Source of the DNA: Erythrobacter sanguineus
Lineage (GTDB): Bacteria > Pseudomonadota > Alphaproteobacteria > Sphingomonadales > Sphingomonadaceae
Direction of reading: 5' to 3'
DNA: 64,000 bases
Assembly (NCBI RefSeq): GCF_900143235.1
Contig: NZ_FRDF01000015.1
Coordinates: forward strand, 37,029 to 101,028
The translations under genes and the position numbers were made by a program. Positions 51,566 to 59,687 of this stretch are shown piece after piece. The notes under the pieces are model-generated. The model saw only the letters and a list, made by a program, of their open reading frames with translations. It was not told the DNA's origin and searched no databases. Every line of letters starts with the position of its first letter. The stretch's first letter is position 1.

Positions 51566-52423
51566 ATGACTATTCGTCTCGGAGGCATCATTGCCGGCCT
51601 TGCCATCACTGCGGTGCTGGTGTTGTGGTCGCTGGTTCCCGGCTTCATGAATTTCGCCTTCGGCCCCGCGCCGGAAAAGCAGGCCTCCTATGCCTTTTAC
51701 GAGCATGGTGAGGGGCCTGAGGGCGGATTTGCCTTTGACGGGCCGCTTGGTACCTGGGACGTGGCCCAGCTGCAACGCGGCTATCAGGTCTACAAGGAAG
51801 TGTGTTCGGCCTGCCACAGCATGAAGTTCGTGGCGTTCCGGAACCTCCAGCAGCTTGGCTATACCGAAGCCGAAGTCGATGCCGAGGCGGCCAGCTGGAC
51901 GGTGCCGGGCATTGATCCCAACACCGGCGAGACCACGACCCGTCCGGGTGCGCCGACCGACTATTTCCCGATGCCCTATGCCAATTCGATTGCCGCAGCG
52001 GCTGCGAACAACAATGCCATCCCGCCCGACCTGTCGCTGATGACCAAGGCGCGGCCGGATGGATCGAACTACGTGTATTCGCTGCTGACCGGCTATGAAG
52101 AGCCCGATCCGGAAAAGGCCGCCAAGCTTGGCTTTGAAACCCCGCCGGGTCTCTATTTCAACAAGCACTTCCCCAATGTGAACATCGCCATGGCTCCGCC
52201 GCTGGTGCTTGACGGGCAGGTTTCCTATGCCGACGGGACCGAGGCAACCATCCCGCAGATGGCAAAGGACGTGGCCGCGTTCCTAACATGGACGGCAGAA
52301 CCTTCGCTTGTGCAGCGCAAGCAGACCGGCTGGTTCGTGCTCGGTTTCCTGCTGTTCGCCACGGCGCTGGCCTTCCTGTCCTACAAGCAGATCTGGGCCG
52401 GCATGAAGCCGAAGAAGAAATAG
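51566..52423 (+). CDS. petC: Cytochrome c1
   Basis: 285 residues. N-terminal membrane/signal segment, heme c motif C80-S-A-C83-H84, conserved PPDLSLMTKARPDG and MAPPLVLDGQVSYADG with the axial Met region, and a C-terminal transmembrane anchor (FVLGFLLFATALAFLSY) followed by a basic tail. Completes petABC. Confidence 0.96.
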   Translation: MTIRLGGIIAGLAITAVLVLWSLVPGFMNFAFGPAPEKQASYAFYEHGEGPEGGFAFDGPLGTWDVAQLQRGYQVYKEVCSACHSMKFVAFRNLQQLGYTEAEVDAEAASWTVPGIDPNTGETTTRPGAPTDYFPMPYANSIAAAAANNNAIPPDLSLMTKARPDGSNYVYSLLTGYEEPDPEKAAKLGFETPPGLYFNKHFPNVNIAMAPPLVLDGQVSYADGTEATIPQMAKDVAAFLTWTAEPSLVQRKQTGWFVLGFLLFATALAFLSYKQIWAGMKPKKK

Positions 52424-52452
52424 GCGCTTTCCTGCGCTGACCGAATGATGGC

Positions 52453-52489
52453 AGGCGCCCCGTCGTCCCTTGCGGATGGCGGGGCGCTT
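52453..52489. terminator. Candidate terminator between petC and apt
   Basis: GCGCCCCG (52455-52462) pairs with CGGGGCGC (52480-52487), extended by an A-T and a G-T pair, loop 17 nt. It has only CTT after it, so termination would be partial. Confidence 0.4.
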
Positions 52490-52522
52490 GTGCATTGCAG
52501 CGTGCGAAAGGGGCTTTTCGAC

Positions 52523-53074
52523 ATGACACCGCCGCATCTCTCGCGCGAGGAGCTAAAGGCGCTGGTCCGCACCGTGCCGGACTTCCCCCATCCCGGCATC
52601 CAGTTCCGCGATATCACCACCCTGATCGGCCACCATCAGGGCATGGCGGCAAGCGTCCATCACCTGGCCGAACTGGCCGACGCCGCCGGCGCGCACAAGA
52701 TCGCCGGGATGGAGGCGCGTGGTTTCATCTTCGGCGCAGCGGTGGCGGTGAAACTGGGGATCGGCTTTGTCCCGGTGCGCAAGCCGGGCAAGCTGCCGAT
52801 CGCCACCATCGGCATCGACTACGCGCTCGAATACGGCACCGACCGGCTGGAAATGGATCCCGGCGCGATCGAGCCCGGGCAGAAGGTGGTGATGGTCGAT
52901 GATCTGATCGCCACCGGCGGCACGGCGCTGGCCTCGGCCGAATTGCTGCGCCGCGCCGGCGCGGTGATCGAACAGGCGCTTTTCGTGATCGACCTGCCCG
53001 ACCTTGGCGGCGCAGCCCGCCTGCGCGACGCGGGCATGGACGTGCACGCGCTGATGGAATTCGACGGCGACTGA
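52523..53074 (+). CDS. apt: Adenine phosphoribosyltransferase
   Basis: 183 residues. VPDFPHPGIQFRDITTLI, IAGMEARGFIFGAAVAVKLGIGFVPVRKPGKLP and the PRPP-binding loop VVMVDDLIATGGTALASAELL are diagnostic. Salvages adenine to AMP with PRPP. ATG 52523 with AAAGGGG upstream is preferred over an earlier in-frame ATG. Confidence 0.95.
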   Translation: MTPPHLSREELKALVRTVPDFPHPGIQFRDITTLIGHHQGMAASVHHLAELADAAGAHKIAGMEARGFIFGAAVAVKLGIGFVPVRKPGKLPIATIGIDYALEYGTDRLEMDPGAIEPGQKVVMVDDLIATGGTALASAELLRRAGAVIEQALFVIDLPDLGGAARLRDAGMDVHALMEFDGD

Positions 53075-53231
53075 ACCGCCAGCCAGACTGGGCGGGCGGG
53101 AACATGGCCCGCTGTCCGCGCGTTTCGTCCTTTCACTTGTCCTTGCGCGAAAGCCTCGTCTATGGCGGAGCGGTGTCCAAGGGGCACATTCGCAACGCTA
53201 ATTCTGGCACAGGGGATGACCGGGGCCGCCA

Positions 53232-56084
53232 ATGGCTTTTGCCTTGACGCTATTCACGCTCGTGGCGCTGCCCTTTGTCGCCGCCTTGATGATCGCGCTT
53301 GTCGCGGGCGGATCGCGCGCGCTGCATTCGGGTGTGGCAGCCGCGGCAAGTGCGGCGGGCCTGATCCTGCTGGCCAGCATGGCCGCGCCGGTGATCGGCG
53401 GCGCGGTGCCTTCTGCCACGGTCAGCTGGGTGCCGACGCTCGGGCTGGAACTGACGCTGATGGTCGATGGCCTCGGCCTGATGTTTGCAGGCCTGATCCT
53501 CGGCATTGGTCTGGCCGTGGTGATCTTTGCCCATTTCTACCTTTACGATGGGGAGGCGACCGGACGCTTTTTCGCCAGCCTGATGCTGTTTCAGGGCGCG
53601 ATGCTGGGGATTGTGCTGGCGGGCAATGTGCTGCTGCTGCTGGTGTTCTGGGAACTGACCAGCCTGTCCTCCTTCCTGCTGATCGGTTTCTGGCAGCACA
53701 AGTCCGAAGGCCGCCGGGGCGCGCGCATGGCCCTGGCGGTGACCGGCGGCGGGGGTCTGGCGCTGATCGGGGGCATGGTGCTGCTGGGATTGGCGGCGGG
53801 ATCGTTCGACCTTGCGACAATCCTTGAAAGCGGGGACATTGTCCGGGCCTCGCCGCTTTATCCGGCGATCCTTGGCCTGATCCTGCTGGGCTGCTTTACC
53901 AAGTCGGCGCAATTTCCGTTCCATTTCTGGCTGCCCCACGCAATGGCCGCGCCGACGCCGGTCAGCGCCTATCTGCATTCGGCGACGATGGTGAAGGCGG
54001 GGGTGTTCCTGCTGGCGCGGCTGTGGCCGGTGATGGCGGGGACGGAAGCTTACACCGTGATCGTGACCAGCGTGGGCCTTGTCACCATGGTGTTTGCCGC
54101 GGTGGTGGCGCTGTTCCGGCATGATCTGAAAAGCATTCTTGCCTATTCGACCATCAGCCAGCTGGGCCTGCTGGTGATGCTGCTGGGCTTTTCGCTCGAA
54201 CTGGCGGCGCTGGCGGCGGTGCTGCACATCCTCAACCATGCCGCCTTCAAGGCGGCGCTGTTCATGGCGGCGGGGATTGTCGATCATGAAACCGGCACCC
54301 GCGATATCCGGCGGCTGGGCGGGCTGGCCAAGGCGATGCCGGTGACGGCGCTGATCGCGACGCTGGCTGCGGCATCAATGGCGGGGCTGCCGCCGCTGGG
54401 CGGGTTCATCTCCAAGGAGCTGATGCTCTATGAAACCCCCAATGTCGCCCTGTTCGGCCTGCCGTGGCTGGTGCCGGTGCTGGCGACCATCGGGGCGACC
54501 TTTTCGGTCGGCTATTCGCTGCGGCTGGCATGGCACCTGTTCTTTGGCCAGCCGCGCGAGGCGGAACCCTTTGCCCGCGCGCATGATCCGGGTGTGGGCA
54601 TGTGGGCGCCGTCCGCGGTGCTGACCGCGCTGGCGGTGCTGCTGGGTCTTATGCCGATGCTGCTCGCCGGGCCGCTGGTGGGCGCGGTGACAGGCGCGGT
54701 GATCGGAGCGCCCGCTCCGGACTTCGATCTGGCGCTGTGGCATGGGGTCAATCTTGCCCTGATCCTCAGCCTGCTTGCCGTGGCAGGGGGCGCGCTGCTG
54801 CTGTGGCGGCATGCGGCGCTGCTGCGGGCGTGGGAAAGCATCGCCCATTCCGATGCCCGGCAGATGTTCGAGGGCGCGCTCGGCTTTGCCGATACCTGGG
54901 TGCGCAAGGCGATCATCGCCACGCACACGCCATCGCTGCAACGAATGCTGCTGGCGACCTTTGGCGTGGTGGTGGCGTTGATCATCGATGGCGCGCAGGC
55001 CGGCGGCGGGGCGTTTACCGGCACACGTCCCGGCATCCCGGCCTCGGCCCCGGCGATCGTGGCCTGGACGCTGCTGATCGCGGCGACCGCGGCGGTGGTG
55101 AACGATTCGCGCCAGCGGTTCAGGGTGCTGATCTATATCAGCGTGATCGGGCTGGTGGTCAGCCTTGCCTTCGTGCGCTTTTCCGCGCCCGATCTGGCGC
55201 TGACCCAGATCTCGGTCGAGGTGGTGACGATCCTGCTGCTGCTGCTCGCGCTTAACCTGCTGCCCAAGGCGCCGCCGATCCTGTCGTCAACCCCGCGCAA
55301 ATGGCGCGACGGGGCGCTGGCCACGCTGGGCGGCGTGCTGATCGGCGGGGTGGCCTGGGCGATGCTGACCCGCGAGCCGGGGGCGAGCATTTCGGCCTAT
55401 CACCTTGCCAATTCCAAGTCCGGCGGCGGCGGCACCAATGTCGTCAATGTCATCCTTGTCGATTTCCGCGCCTTTGACACGCTGGGCGAGATCATCGTGC
55501 TGGGGATTGCGGGTCTGGCGATCTATGCCCTGCTCTATTCCACCGCGCGCGGCGCGGCGGGCGCACGGCTGGCGAGCTGGCAGGAAGACATGCCGCATTC
55601 GCCCGAGCGGCATCCGATGATGTTCGTGATGGCCAGCCGCATCGCCCTGCCGCTGACGCTGACCGTGGGCATTTTCCTGTTCCTGCGCGGGCACAACCAG
55701 CCCGGCGGCGGGTTTATCGCGGCGCTGGTCGTGGCGATTGCCTTCCTGCTGCAATATCTCGCCGCAGGTTATGACTGGACCGACAAGCGGCGGCGCTTTG
55801 GCGAACACCGGATGATCGCATGGGGTGTGCTGACGGCTATGGTGACCGGGCTGGGTTCGTGGGTGTTCGGGTCGAATTTCCTGACGTCGACCTTCGAATA
55901 TTTCTCGTTGCCGCTGATCGGCAAGTTCGAACTGGCAAGCGCGATGCTGTTCGATACGGGCGTGTTCCTGACGGTGTTCGGCGCGGTGATGCTGGCGCTG
56001 GCGCAATTGAGCCACATCGCCCAGCGCGCCGCGCGCGCGATTGCCGAACAGCCCGCTGCCCAAGCGCCGGAGGATGCGCCGTGA
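53232..56084 (+). CDS. mrpA: Na+/H+ antiporter subunit A with fused MrpB domain
   Basis: 950 residues. The N-terminal 500 residues are complex-I-ND5-like (LWELTSLSSFLLIGFW, PFHFWLPHAMAAPTPVSAYLHSATMVKAG), followed by the MrpA-specific linker, and residues about 800-930 (SRIALPLTLTVGIFLFLRGHNQPGGGFIAALV) are the MrpB domain. Fusion of A and B is common in this family. Forms the Mrp cation/proton antiporter with C to G. GTGA junction to mrpC. Confidence 0.95.
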   Translation: MAFALTLFTLVALPFVAALMIALVAGGSRALHSGVAAAASAAGLILLASMAAPVIGGAVPSATVSWVPTLGLELTLMVDGLGLMFAGLILGIGLAVVIFAHFYLYDGEATGRFFASLMLFQGAMLGIVLAGNVLLLLVFWELTSLSSFLLIGFWQHKSEGRRGARMALAVTGGGGLALIGGMVLLGLAAGSFDLATILESGDIVRASPLYPAILGLILLGCFTKSAQFPFHFWLPHAMAAPTPVSAYLHSATMVKAGVFLLARLWPVMAGTEAYTVIVTSVGLVTMVFAAVVALFRHDLKSILAYSTISQLGLLVMLLGFSLELAALAAVLHILNHAAFKAALFMAAGIVDHETGTRDIRRLGGLAKAMPVTALIATLAAASMAGLPPLGGFISKELMLYETPNVALFGLPWLVPVLATIGATFSVGYSLRLAWHLFFGQPREAEPFARAHDPGVGMWAPSAVLTALAVLLGLMPMLLAGPLVGAVTGAVIGAPAPDFDLALWHGVNLALILSLLAVAGGALLLWRHAALLRAWESIAHSDARQMFEGALGFADTWVRKAIIATHTPSLQRMLLATFGVVVALIIDGAQAGGGAFTGTRPGIPASAPAIVAWTLLIAATAAVVNDSRQRFRVLIYISVIGLVVSLAFVRFSAPDLALTQISVEVVTILLLLLALNLLPKAPPILSSTPRKWRDGALATLGGVLIGGVAWAMLTREPGASISAYHLANSKSGGGGTNVVNVILVDFRAFDTLGEIIVLGIAGLAIYALLYSTARGAAGARLASWQEDMPHSPERHPMMFVMASRIALPLTLTVGIFLFLRGHNQPGGGFIAALVVAIAFLLQYLAAGYDWTDKRRRFGEHRMIAWGVLTAMVTGLGSWVFGSNFLTSTFEYFSLPLIGKFELASAMLFDTGVFLTVFGAVMLALAQLSHIAQRAARAIAEQPAAQAPEDAP

Positions 56085-56452
56085 GCTACGAATTCCTCCT
56101 GTCGAGCGCGATCGGCGTGCTGGTGGCGGCCGGCATCTTCCTGGCCTTGCGCGCCCGCACCTTTCAGGTCGTGCTGGGCCTCACGCTGTTTTCCTATGCG
56201 GTCAATCTGTTCCTGTTCGCGTCCGGAAGGCTGGTGCTGAACCGCCCGCCGATCTGGGACAAGGCGATCAGCGAATATGCCGACCCGCTGCCACAGGCGC
56301 TGGTGCTGACCGCAATCGTGATCACCTTCGGCATGACCGCCTTCGTGGTGATTCTCGCGCTGCGCAGCTTCCTTGAGACCGGCAGCGACCATGTCGATGG
56401 CGACAATGTGCCGTGCGATGGTGACGACAGCGACATGGGGAAGGGCGAGTGA
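56081..56452 (+). CDS. mrpC: Na+/H+ antiporter subunit C
   Basis: 123 residues, NuoK-like three-helix membrane protein: SAIGVLVAAGIFLALRARTFQVVLGLTLFSYAVNLFLF and DPLPQALVLTAIVITFGMTAFVVILALR. GTG start overlaps mrpA stop; GTG of mrpD overlaps its stop. Confidence 0.95.
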   Translation: MSYEFLLSSAIGVLVAAGIFLALRARTFQVVLGLTLFSYAVNLFLFASGRLVLNRPPIWDKAISEYADPLPQALVLTAIVITFGMTAFVVILALRSFLETGSDHVDGDNVPCDGDDSDMGKGE

Positions 56453-57990
56453 GCGTGCTCGATCATCTCCCGGTCATGCCAGTGGTCATCCCTGCGCTGG
56501 CTGCACCGTTAACGCTGTTGCTGATGCGGCGGCATCCGGGCTGGGCCATCGCGATTGCAGGCGTTTCGTGCCTTGCAATGCTGGCGATTGCGCTGACCCT
56601 GCTAGGGCGGGCGGGCGAAGGGATCGTCCATGTCTATGAACTGGGCGATTGGTCCGCGCCCTTCGGCATCGTGCTGGTGGCAGACCGGCTTTCGGCGATC
56701 ATGCTGGTGCTGGCGGCAAGCCTCGCGCTGATTGCGCTGCTCCATGCTGTGCTGACCGGGGTTGACCGCAAGGGCTGGCATTTCCACCCGCTGTTCCAGT
56801 TCCAGCTGATGGGACTGAACGGCGCCTTCCTGACCGGCGACCTGTTCAACCTGTTCGTGTTCTTCGAAGTGCTGCTGATCGCATCCTATGGCCTGCTGCT
56901 GCATGGTCAGGGGCCGGCACGGCTGAAGGCGGGGGTGCAATATGTCGTGGTCAACCTGGTCGGTTCATCGCTGTTCCTGGTCGCGCTGGGGCTGCTTTAT
57001 GCGCTGACCGGCACGCTCAACATGGCCGATATGGGGATGCGCATCGCCGACGTCGCGCCTGCCGATCAGGGGTTGCTGAGGATCGCGGCGCTGCTGCTTG
57101 CCAGCGTCTTCGCGATCAAGGCGGCGGTCGTGCCGCTCCACCTGTGGCTGCCGCGCACCTATGATGTTGCCACCCCGGCGGTGGCGGGGCTGTTCGCGAT
57201 CATGACCAAGGTCGGGGTCTATTCGCTGATCCGGGTGGTGCCGCAGGTGTTCGGCGAAGGCGCGGGCGCCGCTGCCTGGGCCCCTGAGCCGTTCCTGTGG
57301 CCCGCGGCGCTGGTGACGACGGCGGTCGGCTTTGCCGGGGTGTTTGTCGCGCGCACGCTTTCGGAACAGGCGGCCTATGCGATTATCGGGTCGACCGGAA
57401 CGCTGCTGATTGCGGTCGCCGGCTGGCAGCCTGAAACGCTGGGCGCTGCGCTGTATTACCTTGTGCATTCGACCATTGCCGGGGCGGCGCTGTTTCTGGT
57501 GAGCGACGTGGTCGCGCGGCGGCGGGCGGGATTTTCCGACAATATCAGTTCGGGCACCGATTTCGCTGACCGGCAGGTGGTCGGGCTGATGTTCATGGCG
57601 GTCGCCATCGCCGTTACCGGATTGCCGCCGCTGTCGGGCTTTATCGGCAAGTTGCTGATCCTGAAATCGGTGACGGTGCTGCCCGACTGGGGCTGGGCCT
57701 GGGGCGTGATCCTTGTCACCACGTTGATCGGGGTGATCGGGTTTGCCCGGGCGGGCAGCGCGGTGTTCTGGAAGGTTGCCGAAAGCGATGGCGAGGGCGA
57801 GGCCGAGTGCAGGGGCACGCCGGAATCAGCGCCCCGCGCCGATCTTGCCGCACCGATCATTGCGCTGGCGCTGCTTGCGGCCCTGTCCGCCGGTGCGGGC
57901 TGGGCCACGGCCTATGGCGATAATGCCGCCGCGCAGGTGCTCGACCGCGCAACCAACGCCCGCGCGGTGCTGGGGGAGGGCGCGCCATGA
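56449..57990 (+). CDS. mrpD: Na+/H+ antiporter subunit D
   Basis: 513 residues, ND2/ND4-like proton channel with 14 helices; VVPLHLWLPRTYDVATPAVAGLFAIMTKVGVYSLIRV and KHPFL-like AYAIIGSTGTLL segments. Couples with mrpA for proton translocation. ATGA overlap with mrpE. Confidence 0.95.
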   Translation: MSVLDHLPVMPVVIPALAAPLTLLLMRRHPGWAIAIAGVSCLAMLAIALTLLGRAGEGIVHVYELGDWSAPFGIVLVADRLSAIMLVLAASLALIALLHAVLTGVDRKGWHFHPLFQFQLMGLNGAFLTGDLFNLFVFFEVLLIASYGLLLHGQGPARLKAGVQYVVVNLVGSSLFLVALGLLYALTGTLNMADMGMRIADVAPADQGLLRIAALLLASVFAIKAAVVPLHLWLPRTYDVATPAVAGLFAIMTKVGVYSLIRVVPQVFGEGAGAAAWAPEPFLWPAALVTTAVGFAGVFVARTLSEQAAYAIIGSTGTLLIAVAGWQPETLGAALYYLVHSTIAGAALFLVSDVVARRRAGFSDNISSGTDFADRQVVGLMFMAVAIAVTGLPPLSGFIGKLLILKSVTVLPDWGWAWGVILVTTLIGVIGFARAGSAVFWKVAESDGEGEAECRGTPESAPRADLAAPIIALALLAALSAGAGWATAYGDNAAAQVLDRATNARAVLGEGAP

Positions 57991-58472
57991 ACCGCCTGAT
58001 CCCGCACCCCGGCCTGTCGGCCTTGCTGGTGATCGTGTGGATGGCGATGGTCAACGACGTCTCCTTCGGCGCGCTGTTCCTCGGGCTGGTGATCGGGCTG
58101 GTGGTGCCGCTGTTCACCGCCGCCTATTGGCCCGGCCGGCCACGGGTCAGATTTCTCCCCGGCTGCGCCTATGTTTGCCTGGTCATCTGGGACATCATCG
58201 TCGCCAATTTCGAAGTCGCGGCGATCATCCTGTTCAAGCCCAATCGCAAACTCCAGCCGGTCTGGCTGGTGATCCCGCTCGAACTCGATACCCCCGAAGC
58301 GATCACCGTGTTCGCCGGGACGATCAGCCTCACGCCCGGCACGGTTTCAGCCGATGTGTCGGACTGCGGCACCTATCTGCTGGTGCACGCGCTGCACGCG
58401 CCTGATCCTTCCGCCGAGATCGCCCGGGTCAAGCAGCGTTACGAGGCGCGACTGAAGAGGATCTTCGCATGA
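57987..58472 (+). CDS. mrpE: Na+/H+ antiporter subunit E
   Basis: 161 residues: two N-terminal helices, then LVIPLELDTPEAITVFAGTISLTPGTVSADVS, the typical MrpE core. ATG coupled to mrpD stop and mrpF start. Confidence 0.95.
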   Translation: MNRLIPHPGLSALLVIVWMAMVNDVSFGALFLGLVIGLVVPLFTAAYWPGRPRVRFLPGCAYVCLVIWDIIVANFEVAAIILFKPNRKLQPVWLVIPLELDTPEAITVFAGTISLTPGTVSADVSDCGTYLLVHALHAPDPSAEIARVKQRYEARLKRIFA

Positions 58473-58738
58473 TCGGATATGCTTTGGGTTTCGGTTTTGC
58501 CGCGCTCGGGCTGGCGCTGGCGATGAACCTGTGGCGCCTGTTTCAGGGGCCGGGGGTGGCCGACCGCATCCTTGCGCTGGATACGATGGTGATCAACACC
58601 ATCGGGATCATCGTGCTGGCGGGCATCGCCAATGGCGAAGGCAGCGCCTTCGAAGCCGCGCTGCTGCTGGCGATGGTCGGGTTTGTCGGCACGGTCGCCT
58701 ATGCCAAATTTCTGCTGCGGGGGGACATCATCGAATGA
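58469..58738 (+). CDS. mrpF: Na+/H+ antiporter subunit F
   Basis: 89 residues, three helices, GPGVADRILALDTMVINTIGIIVL signature of MrpF. Coupled start and stop. Confidence 0.95.
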   Translation: MIGYALGFGFAALGLALAMNLWRLFQGPGVADRILALDTMVINTIGIIVLAGIANGEGSAFEAALLLAMVGFVGTVAYAKFLLRGDIIE

Positions 58739-59148
58739 TCGGCGGTTTTCCCCTTGCCGAACTGCTCACCGCCGCGCTGATCGTGGTGGGGGCAAGCTTT
58801 GCCCTGATCGGAAGCTGGGGGCTGGTGCGCCTGCCCTCGCTGATGGAGCGGCTGCACGGGCCGACCAAGGCCTCGACGCTGGGCCTCGGCGGGATGCTGA
58901 TCGGATCGGTGGTGTTCTTCCAGCTGGTGAAGGGCGAATGGACCACCCATGAACTGCTGGTGTCGCTGTTCCTGTTCGTCACCGCGCCGATTGCCGCCAA
59001 CATGATCGCCAAGGTGCATCTGCACCGCCTGCGGCTGGGCGAAAAGCCCGGTCCCGCCGATCCGCCCACCGCCCCGCGCGACGGGAGCGACTGGGCCACT
59101 TACGAGGCCCCGCGCGAAGGCACGCCCGGCTGGTTCCCTGATGAATGA
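58735..59148 (+). CDS. mrpG: Na+/H+ antiporter subunit G
   Basis: 137 residues. GASFALIGSWGLVRLPSLMERLHGPTKASTLGLGGMLIG is the MrpG core; a hydrophilic C-terminal tail of about 40 residues follows. Last gene of the operon. Confidence 0.94.
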   Translation: MIGGFPLAELLTAALIVVGASFALIGSWGLVRLPSLMERLHGPTKASTLGLGGMLIGSVVFFQLVKGEWTTHELLVSLFLFVTAPIAANMIAKVHLHRLRLGEKPGPADPPTAPRDGSDWATYEAPREGTPGWFPDE

Positions 59149-59158
59149 GCCAGCGCCC

Positions 59159-59186
59159 GCAGGGCAGGCACCATGCCAGGGCCTGC
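59159..59186. terminator. Stem-loop between convergent mrpG and YCII genes
   Basis: GCAGG/CCTGC and inner GGCA/TGCC around a CCA loop (59159-59186), between stops at 59148 and 59192. Likely bidirectional terminator, no strong T-tract. Confidence 0.4.
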
Positions 59187-59191
59187 AGCGT

Positions 59192-59479
59192 TCAGGCCCA
59201 GTCGCCCAGCAGGGGCGAGAATTCATCAACCCGGATCGACTGCCAAACCCCGCCGGTAAGGTATGGATCCCCTGACAGGATTGTGCGCGCGGCGGCCTCA
59301 TCCTCGGCCTTGACGATCAAGAGCGAGCCGATGATCAGCCCGTCGGCGCGTTTCAACGGGCCGACGATCACGAAATGATCGGCATTGGCATGGATGAAAT
59401 CGAGATGCGCCGGACGGTGGATTCCACGCAGCCGCCCGCCATCCTCTCCGTCACGGCAGTGGAAGCAGAACATCCGCAT
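59192..59479 (-). CDS. YCII-related protein
   Basis: 95 residues. MRMFCFHCRDGEDGGRLRGIHRPAHLDFI with HADHF-type His, VGPLKRADGLIIGSLLIVKAEDEAAARTILSGDPY is the YCII dimeric barrel pattern. Function unknown, possibly small peroxidase or binding protein. ATG 59479 (a second at 59473). Confidence 0.85.
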   Translation of the reverse strand: MRMFCFHCRDGEDGGRLRGIHRPAHLDFIHANADHFVIVGPLKRADGLIIGSLLIVKAEDEAAARTILSGDPYLTGGVWQSIRVDEFSPLLGDWA

Positions 59480-59636
59480 GGCGTAGATCCCTATTGCGCG
59501 GGTTGTTGCGCAGGCCGACCTTACCAGCAGGCAGCAGGGGTTCAAGCACAAGGCCTGCCCCACCAGCATGCGACTTCGCTTGAATGCGCGGCGCATGAAG
59601 TCCAGATCGCGCAAGACACCCCGAGTCGAACTCAAG

Positions 59637-59673
59637 CCCGGACCCTAAAACAAGGCCCGACCCGAAAACAAGG
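59637..59673. repeat. Imperfect 18-19 bp direct repeat upstream of putA
   Basis: CCCGGACCCTAAAACAAGG (59637-59655) is followed at once by CCCGACCCGAAAACAAGG (59656-59673). The second copy supplies the AAGG of the putA ribosome binding site. Could be a duplicated leader element. Confidence 0.7.
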
Positions 59674-59687
59674 AAAGCGCATCGCCC

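Noticed and set aside
59480..59687. Possible tRNA-like GGTTCAA in the putA upstream region
   Set aside because: No acceptor, D or anticodon stems can be folded around it.
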